Part shown: piece after piece, positions 52,428 to 59,632 of the stretch
Layout of the letters: each line of letters opens with the position of its first letter
Position numbering within the stretch: position 1 is the first letter of the stretch
Assembly: GCF_018459925.1 (NCBI RefSeq)
Contig: NZ_CP075371.1
Span: 124,001-188,000 of the forward strand
Length of the DNA: 64,000 nt
Origin: Nocardioides aquaticus
GTDB taxonomy: Bacteria > Actinomycetota > Actinomycetes > Propionibacteriales > Nocardioidaceae
Direction: 5' to 3'
Program-made: the position numbers and the translations under genes
The notes under the pieces: model-generated
Told to the model about the DNA's origin: nothing
What the model saw: only the letters and a program-made list of their open reading frames with translations
The model's database searches: none

Positions 52428-52471
52428 CTACGGATCAGAAGGTTCGGGGGTTCGGATCCCTACAGGCCCAC
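52428..52471 (+). repeat. attR: decayed copy of the tRNA-Arg 3' end
   Basis: A 44-base match to tRNA-Arg 19800-19842: the first 17 bases are identical, then there are three substitutions and one inserted G. The 5' half of a tRNA is absent here, so it is not a gene. It marks the right end of the island; the divergence implies an old insertion. The rest of 52196-52558 holds no gene. Confidence 0.78.
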
Positions 52472-52558
52472 CCTGCTGACCGGGCCCTGACCTGAAGCAG
52501 TCCCCGACTTCACGTCATCACTGATGCGCCGGTCGAGCTCGCCCGCCGCAGACGACGT

Positions 52559-54310
52559 TCAGGACTCTCGGATCCGGGCCGCCACCTCTCGGCGCAGGAC
52601 CTTGCCCATGGGGTTGATCGGCAGGTCGTCCACGAAGACGATCCGACGCGGAACCTTGTAGGCCGTCAGCGCTCGGCGCGTGTGTGCCCGCAGCTCATCC
52701 GGCAGGACAGCAACACCCCCGACGGACACGACCGCAGCAACCACTTGTTCCCCACCGTCTTGGTGCGGGAGTCCGACCACCGCCACGTCCACGACCGCGG
52801 GGTGTGTGCGGAGCGCGGCCTCCACCTCCGAGGGATAGACGTTGAACCCGCCGGTGATGATGATCTCCTTGACCCGGTCCACGATCACCAGGAACCCGTC
52901 GGGCGACATGGTCACCACGTCCCCGGTACGGAACCAGCCGTCGTGGAAGGCGGACGCCGTCTCCTCCGGCAGGCCACGGTAGCCGGAGAAGACCTGCGGC
53001 CCTCGGACCAGCAGCTCACCGCCTTCACCGAGGGGGACGTCGCGATCGAGGTCCTCGCGGTCCGCGATGCGGATCTCCACGTCCGGGAAAGGTACGCCGA
53101 TCGCGCCGGGCCGCCGCGCCTTGGTCATCGGGTTGCCGACGATCACCGGCGACGTCTCCGTCAGGCCGTACCCCTCGACGAGCAGCCCGCCCGTGGCGGC
53201 CTCCCACTTCTCGACGAGGTCGCCGGGCAGCGGCATCGCGCCCGACAGGGCGTACCGGATGCCCTTGATCGAGACCTTCCGACGCTCCGCCTCGTCGACG
53301 ATGCGCTGGTAGAGGGTCGGCACTGCTGGCACGAAGCTCGGGACCTCCCGCGCGACGGCTTCCATGATCAGGCCGATGTCGGGTTTCGGGAGCAGGACCA
53401 GCTTGGCGGCGAGGGCCACGCCCAGCAGCACGCTCACCGTCACGCCGTAGGCGTGGAACAACGGCAGCGCCACCAGGAAGGACTCCTTGCCCTCCTCCAG
53501 GCCCGGCACCCAGGCACGACCCTGGACGACGTTGGCGACGAGGTTGCGATGGAGGAGCGGCACCCCTTTCGGCACGCCGGTCGTGCCAGAGGTGTAGAGC
53601 AGCAGCGCGATGTCGTCCTTGCCCGGACGGGGATGCGAGTCGTCGAGCGGCGCTGAGGAGACCAGGTCGGCCCACTGCATGACCTGGGGGGCCGGGGAGG
53701 TCAGCTGGTCCCGGGCCGCGCGTGCCTTCGCGACCGGCAGACGCAGCGCGAGCCGCTTCTTCCACGGAAGCCGGGTGGTCATGTCGACGGCGACGACGTG
53801 CTCGAGCGAGGACCCGGTCTTGAGCTCCTCGATGACCGGCACCACCTTGTCCCACACGATCGCGACCCGGGCACCGTGGTCGACGAACGGGTGACGCAGC
53901 TCCGCTGCCGTGTAGAGCGGGTTGTGCTCGACCACGGTGGCACCCAGCCGCAGCACCGCGAAGAAGGCGATCACGTTCTGCGGACAGTTCGGCATGACGA
54001 GGGCCACGTTGTCGCCGGCACGCACGCCGAGCGCGTGCAAACCGCCCGCGACGTGCCGGATCTCGTCGGCGACCTCGGCGTAGGTCGAGACGCGGCCCAG
54101 GAAGTCCAGCGCCGGCCGGTCGGGATACCGCTGCGTCGCGCTCTCCCACAGACCGAGGACGGTGGTGTCGCCGTAGTCAAGGTGCAGGGGCACCCCAGGG
54201 GCGTAGGAGTCTGCCCACAGGGGCTGCTGAGCCGGCACGGCGTTCCTCGTGTTCTGTCGCTGGACGGACGTCGCGACGAGTCCCAACGTATCGGTCCGAG
54301 CAGGTCGCAT
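52559..54310 (-). CDS. Long-chain acyl-CoA ligase (FadD-like)
   Basis: An ANL-superfamily ligase of about 583 residues: LLYTSGTTGVPKGVPLLH P-loop, LVEGYGLTETSPVIVGNP, WFRTGDVVTMSPDGFLVI, VKEIIITGGFNVYPSEVE hinge and the catalytic Lys in PINPMGKVLRRE. It activates fatty acids with ATP and CoA. It lies just outside the island. An upstream in-frame ATG at 54358 would add 16 residues. Confidence 0.92.
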   Translation of the reverse strand: MRPARTDTLGLVATSVQRQNTRNAVPAQQPLWADSYAPGVPLHLDYGDTTVLGLWESATQRYPDRPALDFLGRVSTYAEVADEIRHVAGGLHALGVRAGDNVALVMPNCPQNVIAFFAVLRLGATVVEHNPLYTAAELRHPFVDHGARVAIVWDKVVPVIEELKTGSSLEHVVAVDMTTRLPWKKRLALRLPVAKARAARDQLTSPAPQVMQWADLVSSAPLDDSHPRPGKDDIALLLYTSGTTGVPKGVPLLHRNLVANVVQGRAWVPGLEEGKESFLVALPLFHAYGVTVSVLLGVALAAKLVLLPKPDIGLIMEAVAREVPSFVPAVPTLYQRIVDEAERRKVSIKGIRYALSGAMPLPGDLVEKWEAATGGLLVEGYGLTETSPVIVGNPMTKARRPGAIGVPFPDVEIRIADREDLDRDVPLGEGGELLVRGPQVFSGYRGLPEETASAFHDGWFRTGDVVTMSPDGFLVIVDRVKEIIITGGFNVYPSEVEAALRTHPAVVDVAVVGLPHQDGGEQVVAAVVSVGGVAVLPDELRAHTRRALTAYKVPRRIVFVDDLPINPMGKVLRREVAARIRES

Positions 54311-54416
54311 CGCAGGGACCGGACGCGCAGCGCGACCAGGTGACCCCAGCCCGGCCATGAGACGTGCCGACGTGGCCTCACTGGGCTCGACCGCGCTGAC
54401 CGGCCGTCGTCGGCCG

Positions 54417-55362
54417 CTACGCGCTGGCCTGTCCGCGGCGGTACTGCTGCGGGCTCGTGCCGTGCACCCGCTTGAAGGCCGTGCTGAAGGAGAACGGGGT
54501 GCTGTAACCCACCCTGCGCGCGACGGAGGCGACGGTGGCGTCGGAGGAGACCAGCAGGTCCGCGGCGAGCGCCAACCGCCAGGACGTGAGGTAGGCCATC
54601 GGCGGGCTCCCGAGAAGCGCGGTGAACCCGCGACCGAGCGCGGCCCTGGACACCCCCACCCTCTCGGCCAGCTCCTCGACCGTCCAGGGGTGGGCCACGT
54701 CGTGGTGGAGCAGCGACAGCGCCCGGCCGACGACGGGGTCGTGCTGGGCGCGGAACCATCCGGGGGCCTCCTCGCGGCGTCCGGCGAACCACGTCCGCAG
54801 GGTCGCGATGAGGAGCACGTCGAGCAGCCGGTCGAGGAGCGCGCGCTGCCCGGGGGCCTCGACCGCCATCTCCGCCGTCAGGACCGCGAGCACGGGGGTC
54901 GCGGCCTCGGCCTGGCTGAGCAGGACCACCCCCGGGAGCGCGGAGAGGAGCGGTTGGCTGGCCTCGCCCCGGCCCTCGTAGGTACCGACGAGCAGGGTGC
55001 AGCCGCGCCCGGGGTCGTCTCCCCAGGTCCGGACCCCGAGCGACCACTCGTCGCTGACGACCCGGCCGTCCTCCGCGCTGGTGCAGCCGCCCCCCGGGTG
55101 GATGACGACGTGCGGCGGGGTGGTCGGGGTGTCCGCGACCGTGTTAGTGGTCAGGCCCACGGACGATCGCGACCTGGCCCTCGGCCATCCGCAGAGGTGC
55201 TCGGCCGTCCGGGCAGAGCCAGGCCTCGCCCCGCAGCACCGCCAGCACGGTCAGGGGCGCCTCGTCCTCGACCCGCAGCGACCACGGGGGGTCCAGCTGC
55301 GCACGGAGCAGGAACGCGCCTCGCGCTCTGGGACCGTCCAGCAAAGCCTCGAGCAGGTCCAC
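54417..55362 (-). pseudogene. AraC-family regulator, interrupted by a one-base insertion
   Basis: The C-terminal part (frame from 55160) has an AraC double HTH: WTVEELAERVGVSRAALGRGF and DATVASVARRVGYSTPFSFSTAFKRVHG. The N-terminal cupin part (VDLLEALLDGPRARGAFLL to EGQVAIVRGPDH) is in another frame from a GTG at 55362 and ends at a TAA at 55146-55144. Removing one T from the TT at 55144-55145 restores DHYTVADTP and a gene of about 314 residues. It may be a sequencing error. It lies next to a small oxidoreductase gene it might regulate. Confidence 0.85.
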
Positions 55363-55400
55363 ACCGAGGAGGCTAGCCCTCTCGGCGGGCGCATCGCCCG

Positions 55401-55853
55401 TCACGCGGAGACGGACACGGTGCGGCCCAGGTAGGTCCCGTCCTGGACCTGCGCGAGCAGGAAGGCGGCCACGTCGGAGCGCCCGATCTTGAGCAGCATG
55501 CCCTGCGCCGAGCCGTCGAAACCGTGTCGGAACGGCCCCGGGCTCCGGTCGGTGAAGGCGGACGGCCGCACGATCGTCCAGTCGAGGTCGCTCTCCTCCA
55601 CGACGTGCTCCTGTCGTCCGTGGTCGGCGTAGGCCGCCCGGAGCGCCACCACGACCGCGTCGGCGCCTCGTGCGGTCGGCAGGCAGGCGCCCGGGTCGGT
55701 GACGTCGCCCGCGACGATCTCTAGCCGGTCGTGCCGTGCGGTGACCCGCGAGGTGTCGCGGGTGAAGGCGGTGACCTGGTGCCCGTCGGCGAGCGCCTGC
55801 TCCACGACGAGACTCCCGATGGCGCCGGTGGCGCCGAAGACAGTGATGTTCAC
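55401..55853 (-). CDS. NmrA-like NAD(P)-binding protein, internally shortened
   Basis: A 150-residue protein with the Rossmann start ITVFGATGAIGSLVVEQALADGHQV and the atypical-SDR end LDWTIVRPSAFTD. Relatives are around 205-215 residues. Here ADAVVVALR runs straight into AAYADHGRQE, omitting the usual middle strand and helix block, an in-frame deletion of roughly 55 residues. It may be inactive. It lies between AraC and a DUF1772 gene. Confidence 0.75.
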   Translation of the reverse strand: MNITVFGATGAIGSLVVEQALADGHQVTAFTRDTSRVTARHDRLEIVAGDVTDPGACLPTARGADAVVVALRAAYADHGRQEHVVEESDLDWTIVRPSAFTDRSPGPFRHGFDGSAQGMLLKIGRSDVAAFLLAQVQDGTYLGRTVSVSA

Positions 55854-55881
55854 GAGTCATCCTCCGTGGGTGGGTCGGGGA

Positions 55882-56379
55882 TCAACCGGCCGACCGGCCG
55901 GAGACGAAGAGGGCCCAGGAGAGGGCGGTGAGCGCACCGGTCGAGGTCACGGTGCGCAGGACGTTCCAGCGCACCCAGCGGTCCTGGAACCGAGAGCGGA
56001 GGTCGGCGTCGAGGAACGCCGGTGCGGCGTCATCGATCGCGGCGTTCAGTGGCAGGTGGATCGCACCGGTGACGACCACCGTGGCCGCGGTCAGCACCAG
56101 GGCGGCGACCAACCACGGCAGGGCCTGACTCCGGTCAGGCAGGTTGAGGAGCAGTGCCGCGAGGGTCAGCACCGGGCTGCCGAGGAAGGTCGCCATCATC
56201 CACGGGTTGGAGATGGCCGCGTCGATCCGGTGGAAGGCGGTGAGAATATCGTGGTCGTCCAGGGTGCCGAGGCCGGGCATCACCGAGTGCGCGAAGGAGA
56301 AGAGCAGGCCGGCGACCATGGCGGTGGTGAGGGTGGCGCCCATCGTGGCGGCGACGCCGAGCGCGGTGGTCTGGGTCAT
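55882..56379 (-). CDS. DUF1772 (anthrone-oxygenase-like) membrane protein
   Basis: A 165-residue protein with four hydrophobic helices (ATLTTAMVAGLLFSFAHSVMP, GSPVLTLAALLLNLP, LVAALVLTAATVVVTGAIHLP, and one C-terminal). VTGAIHLPLNAAIDDAAPAF is the DUF1772 signature. Function is uncertain; some fungal relatives oxidise anthrones. ATG at 56379. It lies 28 bases upstream of the NmrA-like gene in the same direction. Confidence 0.85.
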   Translation of the reverse strand: MTQTTALGVAATMGATLTTAMVAGLLFSFAHSVMPGLGTLDDHDILTAFHRIDAAISNPWMMATFLGSPVLTLAALLLNLPDRSQALPWLVAALVLTAATVVVTGAIHLPLNAAIDDAAPAFLDADLRSRFQDRWVRWNVLRTVTSTGALTALSWALFVSGRSAG

Positions 56380-56545
56380 GGGCCCATTCGACCGCCGCGG
56401 GCGGAGCCCGGCCATGGTCGTACGACTCGGGGGCATACGGCAGACGCTCGTGCGATCGCTGCCCAGGACGTCGCCGAATAGGCACGGCCTCCTCGGGATC
56501 TGCAGCAAGCTCCACTCACGCGTCTGCCGGGAGTACGTTCGCTCG

Positions 56546-56851
56546 ATGAAGACCATCGCCGGCGCCGTGGCCGCCGCCCTCCTGACGCTCGGCCTGCTCG
56601 CAGCTGCCCCCGTCGCGCCGGCGTCAGCCGACACCCCGGGGTACGTGAGCCGGGTGGAGTTCGGGAAGGCCCGCACCGGCTGGGCGATCAACCGCGTCGA
56701 CCGCTTGTTCGACACCGTCGGTCGCGTCGTGTCCCAAGGTGGCGGGTGGATGACGCGGGACTACCGGGCCTTCGGCGGCCGCACCGCATCACTGACCTAC
56801 GAGATGACCAACGGGGTCTGGCGCATGCGTTACAAGTACCTCAGCTCGTAA
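56546..56851 (+). CDS. Small secreted protein
   Basis: A 101-residue protein with a Sec signal peptide (MKTIAGAVAAALLTLGLLAA, cleavage near ASA-DTPG) and a basic beta-rich mature domain (YVSRVEFGKARTGWAINRVDRLF, YRAFGGRTASLTYEM). No Cys in the mature part. Similar small exported proteins are common in Nocardioides-like genomes. Function unknown. Confidence 0.75.
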   Translation: MKTIAGAVAAALLTLGLLAAAPVAPASADTPGYVSRVEFGKARTGWAINRVDRLFDTVGRVVSQGGGWMTRDYRAFGGRTASLTYEMTNGVWRMRYKYLSS

Positions 56852-57072
56852 GGCACAGTCCAGCGCAGAGCCGGGTCGGTACTCGTCACCTCGTGGCGTG
56901 CGTCGGTGGGGACGTAGAGGGGCACTCCGGCCACCACGGCCCGGTTCTTTCCCTTCCTCACGACACGTGAGGCGCCGCGGCGTCCCGCTGACCTGGACCG
57001 GGTGCTCGCCCTAGGGTCTGCGCCGGGGCGGCAGCCGTCGCCGCCCGCTCGAGTCTCGGAGGACCTCTTGTC

Positions 57073-57513
57073 ATGCGCCGCTTCGACCAGCACCTGGTTC
57101 CTGTCGCCTACGGCGTCCTCGCAGTCGCCGTCGTGCTCAGCGCGATCGCGTACGCGGTCGGCGCGATGTGGCCCTTCTACGTCGCCGTCGTGCTCTACGC
57201 GGTCGTGCTGCTGGCGTACGTCCTGCCCGCTGCCGGGGACAGGATCAACCGGCGCCACGACATCGGTGGCGCCGTCGTCGCGCTGCTGCTGGCGCTGGTG
57301 GTGACGCCGGCCGTGCTCGGCCTGGGCGGTGTCGCGGCCGCCGCGTCCAGCGCCGTCAGCGCGTTCGAGGACTTCGGTGAGGTCGACGAGACCGAGCCGT
57401 CCGACTACTCCTCGGCGACCACGCCGGAGCAGTGTGAGGAGATCTGGTTCGGCGACTACTCCGAGTCGGCCGACGCGGAGCGGGACGACTGCCTGGAGCG
57501 CGTGGGCGGCTGA
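57073..57513 (+). CDS. Small membrane protein with acidic tail
   Basis: A 146-residue protein: three membrane helices (VAYGVLAVAVVLSAIAYAV, YVAVVLYAVVLLAYVLP, AVVALLLALVVTPAVLGLGG) followed by an acidic, probably external tail (EDFGEVDETEPSDYSS) with two Cys. No family recognised. ATG at 57073. The upstream 220 bases hold no gene. Confidence 0.7.
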   Translation: MRRFDQHLVPVAYGVLAVAVVLSAIAYAVGAMWPFYVAVVLYAVVLLAYVLPAAGDRINRRHDIGGAVVALLLALVVTPAVLGLGGVAAAASSAVSAFEDFGEVDETEPSDYSSATTPEQCEEIWFGDYSESADAERDDCLERVGG

Positions 57514-57570
57514 GGACGACTCGGCCGGGGTGACGTCAGGGAGGGGACTCCAGCCACCCCTGGCGGCGTC

Positions 57571-57630
57571 CCGCTCCGGCTCAAGAACCCCCCGGGAGAC
57601 CCCTCGAGCGACTCCGGCCGACCGGGCGCG
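57571..57630. repeat. Dispersed repeat, copy 2
   Basis: Matches 52248-52320 through CTCCGGCTCAAGAACCCC and GAGCGACTCCGGCCGACC with scattered substitutions. It stands 100 bases before an excisionase relic, supporting a mobile-element origin. The surrounding gap 57514-57904 holds only relics. Confidence 0.6.
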
Positions 57631-57680
57631 CCTGCCCAGGACAAGGGGTCGAGGACGACCCACGATCGACCAGGGCCCCC

Positions 57681-57718
57681 GGTGGTCGAGGAGCGAGCGC
57701 AGCGAGCGTCTCGAGACC
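57681..57718. repeat. GC-rich palindromic repeat
   Basis: The 38-base element GGTGGTCGAGGAGCGAGCGC followed by AGCGAGCGTCTCGAGACC is an almost perfect palindrome. From memory, highly similar elements are scattered between genes in Nocardioides; I cannot check this here. It could form a stem in RNA or DNA. Confidence 0.65.
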
Positions 57719-57730
57719 CGTGTGTCCGAG

Positions 57731-57787
57731 GTGCACGCCCGCGAGCTGCGGATCGGGCGCCGCGAGCTCGAGCGCTACGGCGCCCAG
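57731..57787 (+). pseudogene. Relic of an excisionase gene 3' end
   Basis: VHARELRIGRRELERYGAQ matches the island excisionase's VHVGRSVRIERRELERYVAQ with one codon missing, and the DNA is nearly identical over GCGCCGCGAGCTCGAGCGCT. There is no start and no HTH. It suggests a second, mostly lost integrated element near here. Confidence 0.7.
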
Positions 57788-57904
57788 GGAGCGACGAACC
57801 GGTCAGGCGGTTCCCCCGAGCCGGGTGATCCGACCGCGCACGGGATCGTGCGCATGCTGGCTGGACGAGCCGGGTGCCCGCCCGGTCGTGGTCTGGAGGC
57901 GCAC

Positions 57905-59140
57905 GTGGACATCGGTCGCATCGTGGTCCTGGCGGCGATCTGCGCGGTGGCGTACCTGGCGGGCGAGCTGGCGGCCAGGCGTCACGTCCCCCGCCTACCC
58001 GTCTACCTCGCGGTCGGAGCGCTGGCCGGGCTGGTGATCTCGATGGCCCGCGACGCGGCCGACGTCGCCTTCCCCGGCGTCTCCGCGGTGGCGCTGGGCG
58101 TCATCGGGTTCGTCGCAGGGAGCCATCTGGTGTGGCCGACGATCCGACCCCAGATCCGCCAGATCGGTGCCCAGGTCGTCGGCATGAGCATCGCCGTGCC
58201 GCTGCTGGCCACGATTGTGGTCGCGGTCGTCCTCCGGGACGAGGACCTGTCGGTGACGGTGGCGGCCGCCATCCTGACCGGCACCATCATGCTGGCCCTG
58301 TCACCGCCGGAGGCCATCGCCGTCATTTCCGAGTCCCGGGCATCCGGGCCCTTCACCCGCTTCGTCCTGGGCACCACGGTGGTGATGGACGTGGTGGTCG
58401 TCGTCGGCTTCTCCGTCGCGCTCACCGCCGCCAACGCCCTGCTCGGCGAGTCGGTCGGGGTGGGCACCCTGGTGACCGGGGTGGCGGTCGGCCTCCTGCT
58501 GTCGCTCGCGGCCGGCCTGGTGGTGGGGGCGGTCCTCCTGCTGGTCGTCCGACGGGCCGGCGGCGTCCGCAGTGCGTCGGCGTGGATCGTGGCGGCCGCG
58601 GCGAGCAGCGTCGTGCTCGCCGTCCTCGCGGTGCAGTGGGCCGAGGTCCGGCTCGACGTGCACGCGGAGGTCGAGTCGTTGCTGGTCGCGATGATCGCCG
58701 GGGTCGTGGTGGCGAACACCGCCCACGGGACGGCGTTCGCAGAGCTCCTCGACAGGCTGGCCCCACCGGTCTACGTGGTCTTCTTCACCCTGACCGGCCT
58801 GGGGCTGCACCTGGACGCGCTGCTCGCGGCGGCCGTCCCGGCAGCACTGCTGTGGATCGTCCGCGGCAGCGGTCTCTGGGTCGGCTCCAGGGCGGCGATG
58901 GGCGTGGTGGGCTCGGACGAGCAGGTACGCCGGGTGGCCTGGAAGGCTTTCGTCCCGCAGGCCGGCATCGCGCTGGCGCTCGCTGCGACCGTCGCCGAGA
59001 CGTACCCGGGGTTCGGCGAGACCCTGGCGACCGTGGTCATCGGCACCGTGGTGCTGAACGAGGCGATCGGCCCGTTCTTCCTCCGCTCGGCCCTCCAGTC
59101 GGTGGGCGAGACCGCCTCCACGGTCGAGCAGCTGCACTAG
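57905..59140 (+). CDS. Cation:proton antiporter (CPA-type)
   Basis: A 411-residue polytopic protein with about 12 helices. YLAGELAARRHVPRLPVYLAVGALAG is the first Na/H-exchanger segment, TGTIMLALSPPEAIAVISESRASG lies near the ion-binding helices, and KAFVPQAGIALALAATV is in the last third. This is the CPA1/CPA2 family; it probably exchanges Na+ or K+ for protons. The GTG at 57905 begins right before helix 1; an ATG at 57854 adds an unlikely leader partly made of relic DNA. Confidence 0.85.
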   Translation: MDIGRIVVLAAICAVAYLAGELAARRHVPRLPVYLAVGALAGLVISMARDAADVAFPGVSAVALGVIGFVAGSHLVWPTIRPQIRQIGAQVVGMSIAVPLLATIVVAVVLRDEDLSVTVAAAILTGTIMLALSPPEAIAVISESRASGPFTRFVLGTTVVMDVVVVVGFSVALTAANALLGESVGVGTLVTGVAVGLLLSLAAGLVVGAVLLLVVRRAGGVRSASAWIVAAAASSVVLAVLAVQWAEVRLDVHAEVESLLVAMIAGVVVANTAHGTAFAELLDRLAPPVYVVFFTLTGLGLHLDALLAAAVPAALLWIVRGSGLWVGSRAAMGVVGSDEQVRRVAWKAFVPQAGIALALAATVAETYPGFGETLATVVIGTVVLNEAIGPFFLRSALQSVGETASTVEQLH

Positions 59141-59162
59141 GTCGCCCCCTCCTGCCCCACGC

Positions 59163-59178
59163 CACCCGCGGTGGGTGA
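59163..59178. promoter_or_regulatory. TCACCC-N5-GGGTGA-like motif before small protein 1
   Basis: CACCCGCGGTGGGTGA has arms CACCC and GGGTG with a five-base spacer, 65 bases ahead of the small gene. The same motif recurs near 61903 and 63843, all beside genes of this regulatory locus. Confidence 0.55.
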
Positions 59179-59242
59179 CTCGTCGGCTCCCGGGCCCGGG
59201 CATGGTGGCGGGGTCAACGCCGCGTCAGGAAACGAGACCCCG

Positions 59243-59482
59243 ATGTCGAGAGCCGCCTACGAGATCCATGCAGCCGGTGAGGTCCCCTCTGCCGTCCTGG
59301 AGGACTTCGAGGGGGTGACGGTCGCGCTCGACGTCGCCGGGACGACCATCCGCGCCGACCTCGCGGACGAGGCCGAGCTGCACGGCGTGCTGGACGCCCT
59401 GCGTCGCGAGGGCTTCGTGCTGGTCGACGTCCGCAGGTGGCCCGATGACGGGTCCGTGGACGGCGAGGGCGCCCCGGAGTAG
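59243..59482 (+). CDS. Small acidic protein of the LuxR locus
   Basis: A 79-residue soluble protein starting MSRAAYEIHAAGEVPSAVLE, with a beta-alpha-beta pattern ending LDALRREGFVLVDVRRWP. It resembles the N-terminal half of the 63351 product in pattern (YE..., then a T-rich strand, then LDxLxxxGxxLVxVxR). I suspect a small sensor or anti-activator domain, but no function is known. ATG at 59243. Confidence 0.68.
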   Translation: MSRAAYEIHAAGEVPSAVLEDFEGVTVALDVAGTTIRADLADEAELHGVLDALRREGFVLVDVRRWPDDGSVDGEGAPE

Positions 59483-59632
59483 CGTCCCAGTCCTGGCGGA
59501 GGACATCGCCGGTCCAGCGCCGGCGCCGAGGACCGCGAGGTCGGACCACCACCACCTGCGTTGCCCCACGTGGGCCGGTGCTCGCCGGGCCGTTCCCGGA
59601 ACCGGGAGGCACCAACAGGGGGTGAGCGCACC

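Larger units (their letters stand above)
19842..52471. mobile_element. tRNA-Arg-integrated genomic island (about 32.6 kb)
   Basis: The island is bounded by the tRNA-Arg and a decayed direct repeat of its 3' end. It has excisionase and integrase genes at the left end, an IS481 element, an IS3 relic, an SDR pseudogene, a decayed TetR copy and visibly AT-richer patches (for example near 23.0, 25.4, 29.3 and 46.2 kb). The cargo is regulator/exporter pairs plus a TetR-controlled catabolic cluster. No conjugation or replication gene is recognisable, so it looks like an integrated and partly degraded element rather than a self-transmissible one. Confidence 0.75.

Noticed and set aside
52428..52471. 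A second tRNA gene
   Set aside because: Only the 3' half of tRNA-Arg is present with damaged T-arm and acceptor; it is an att remnant.
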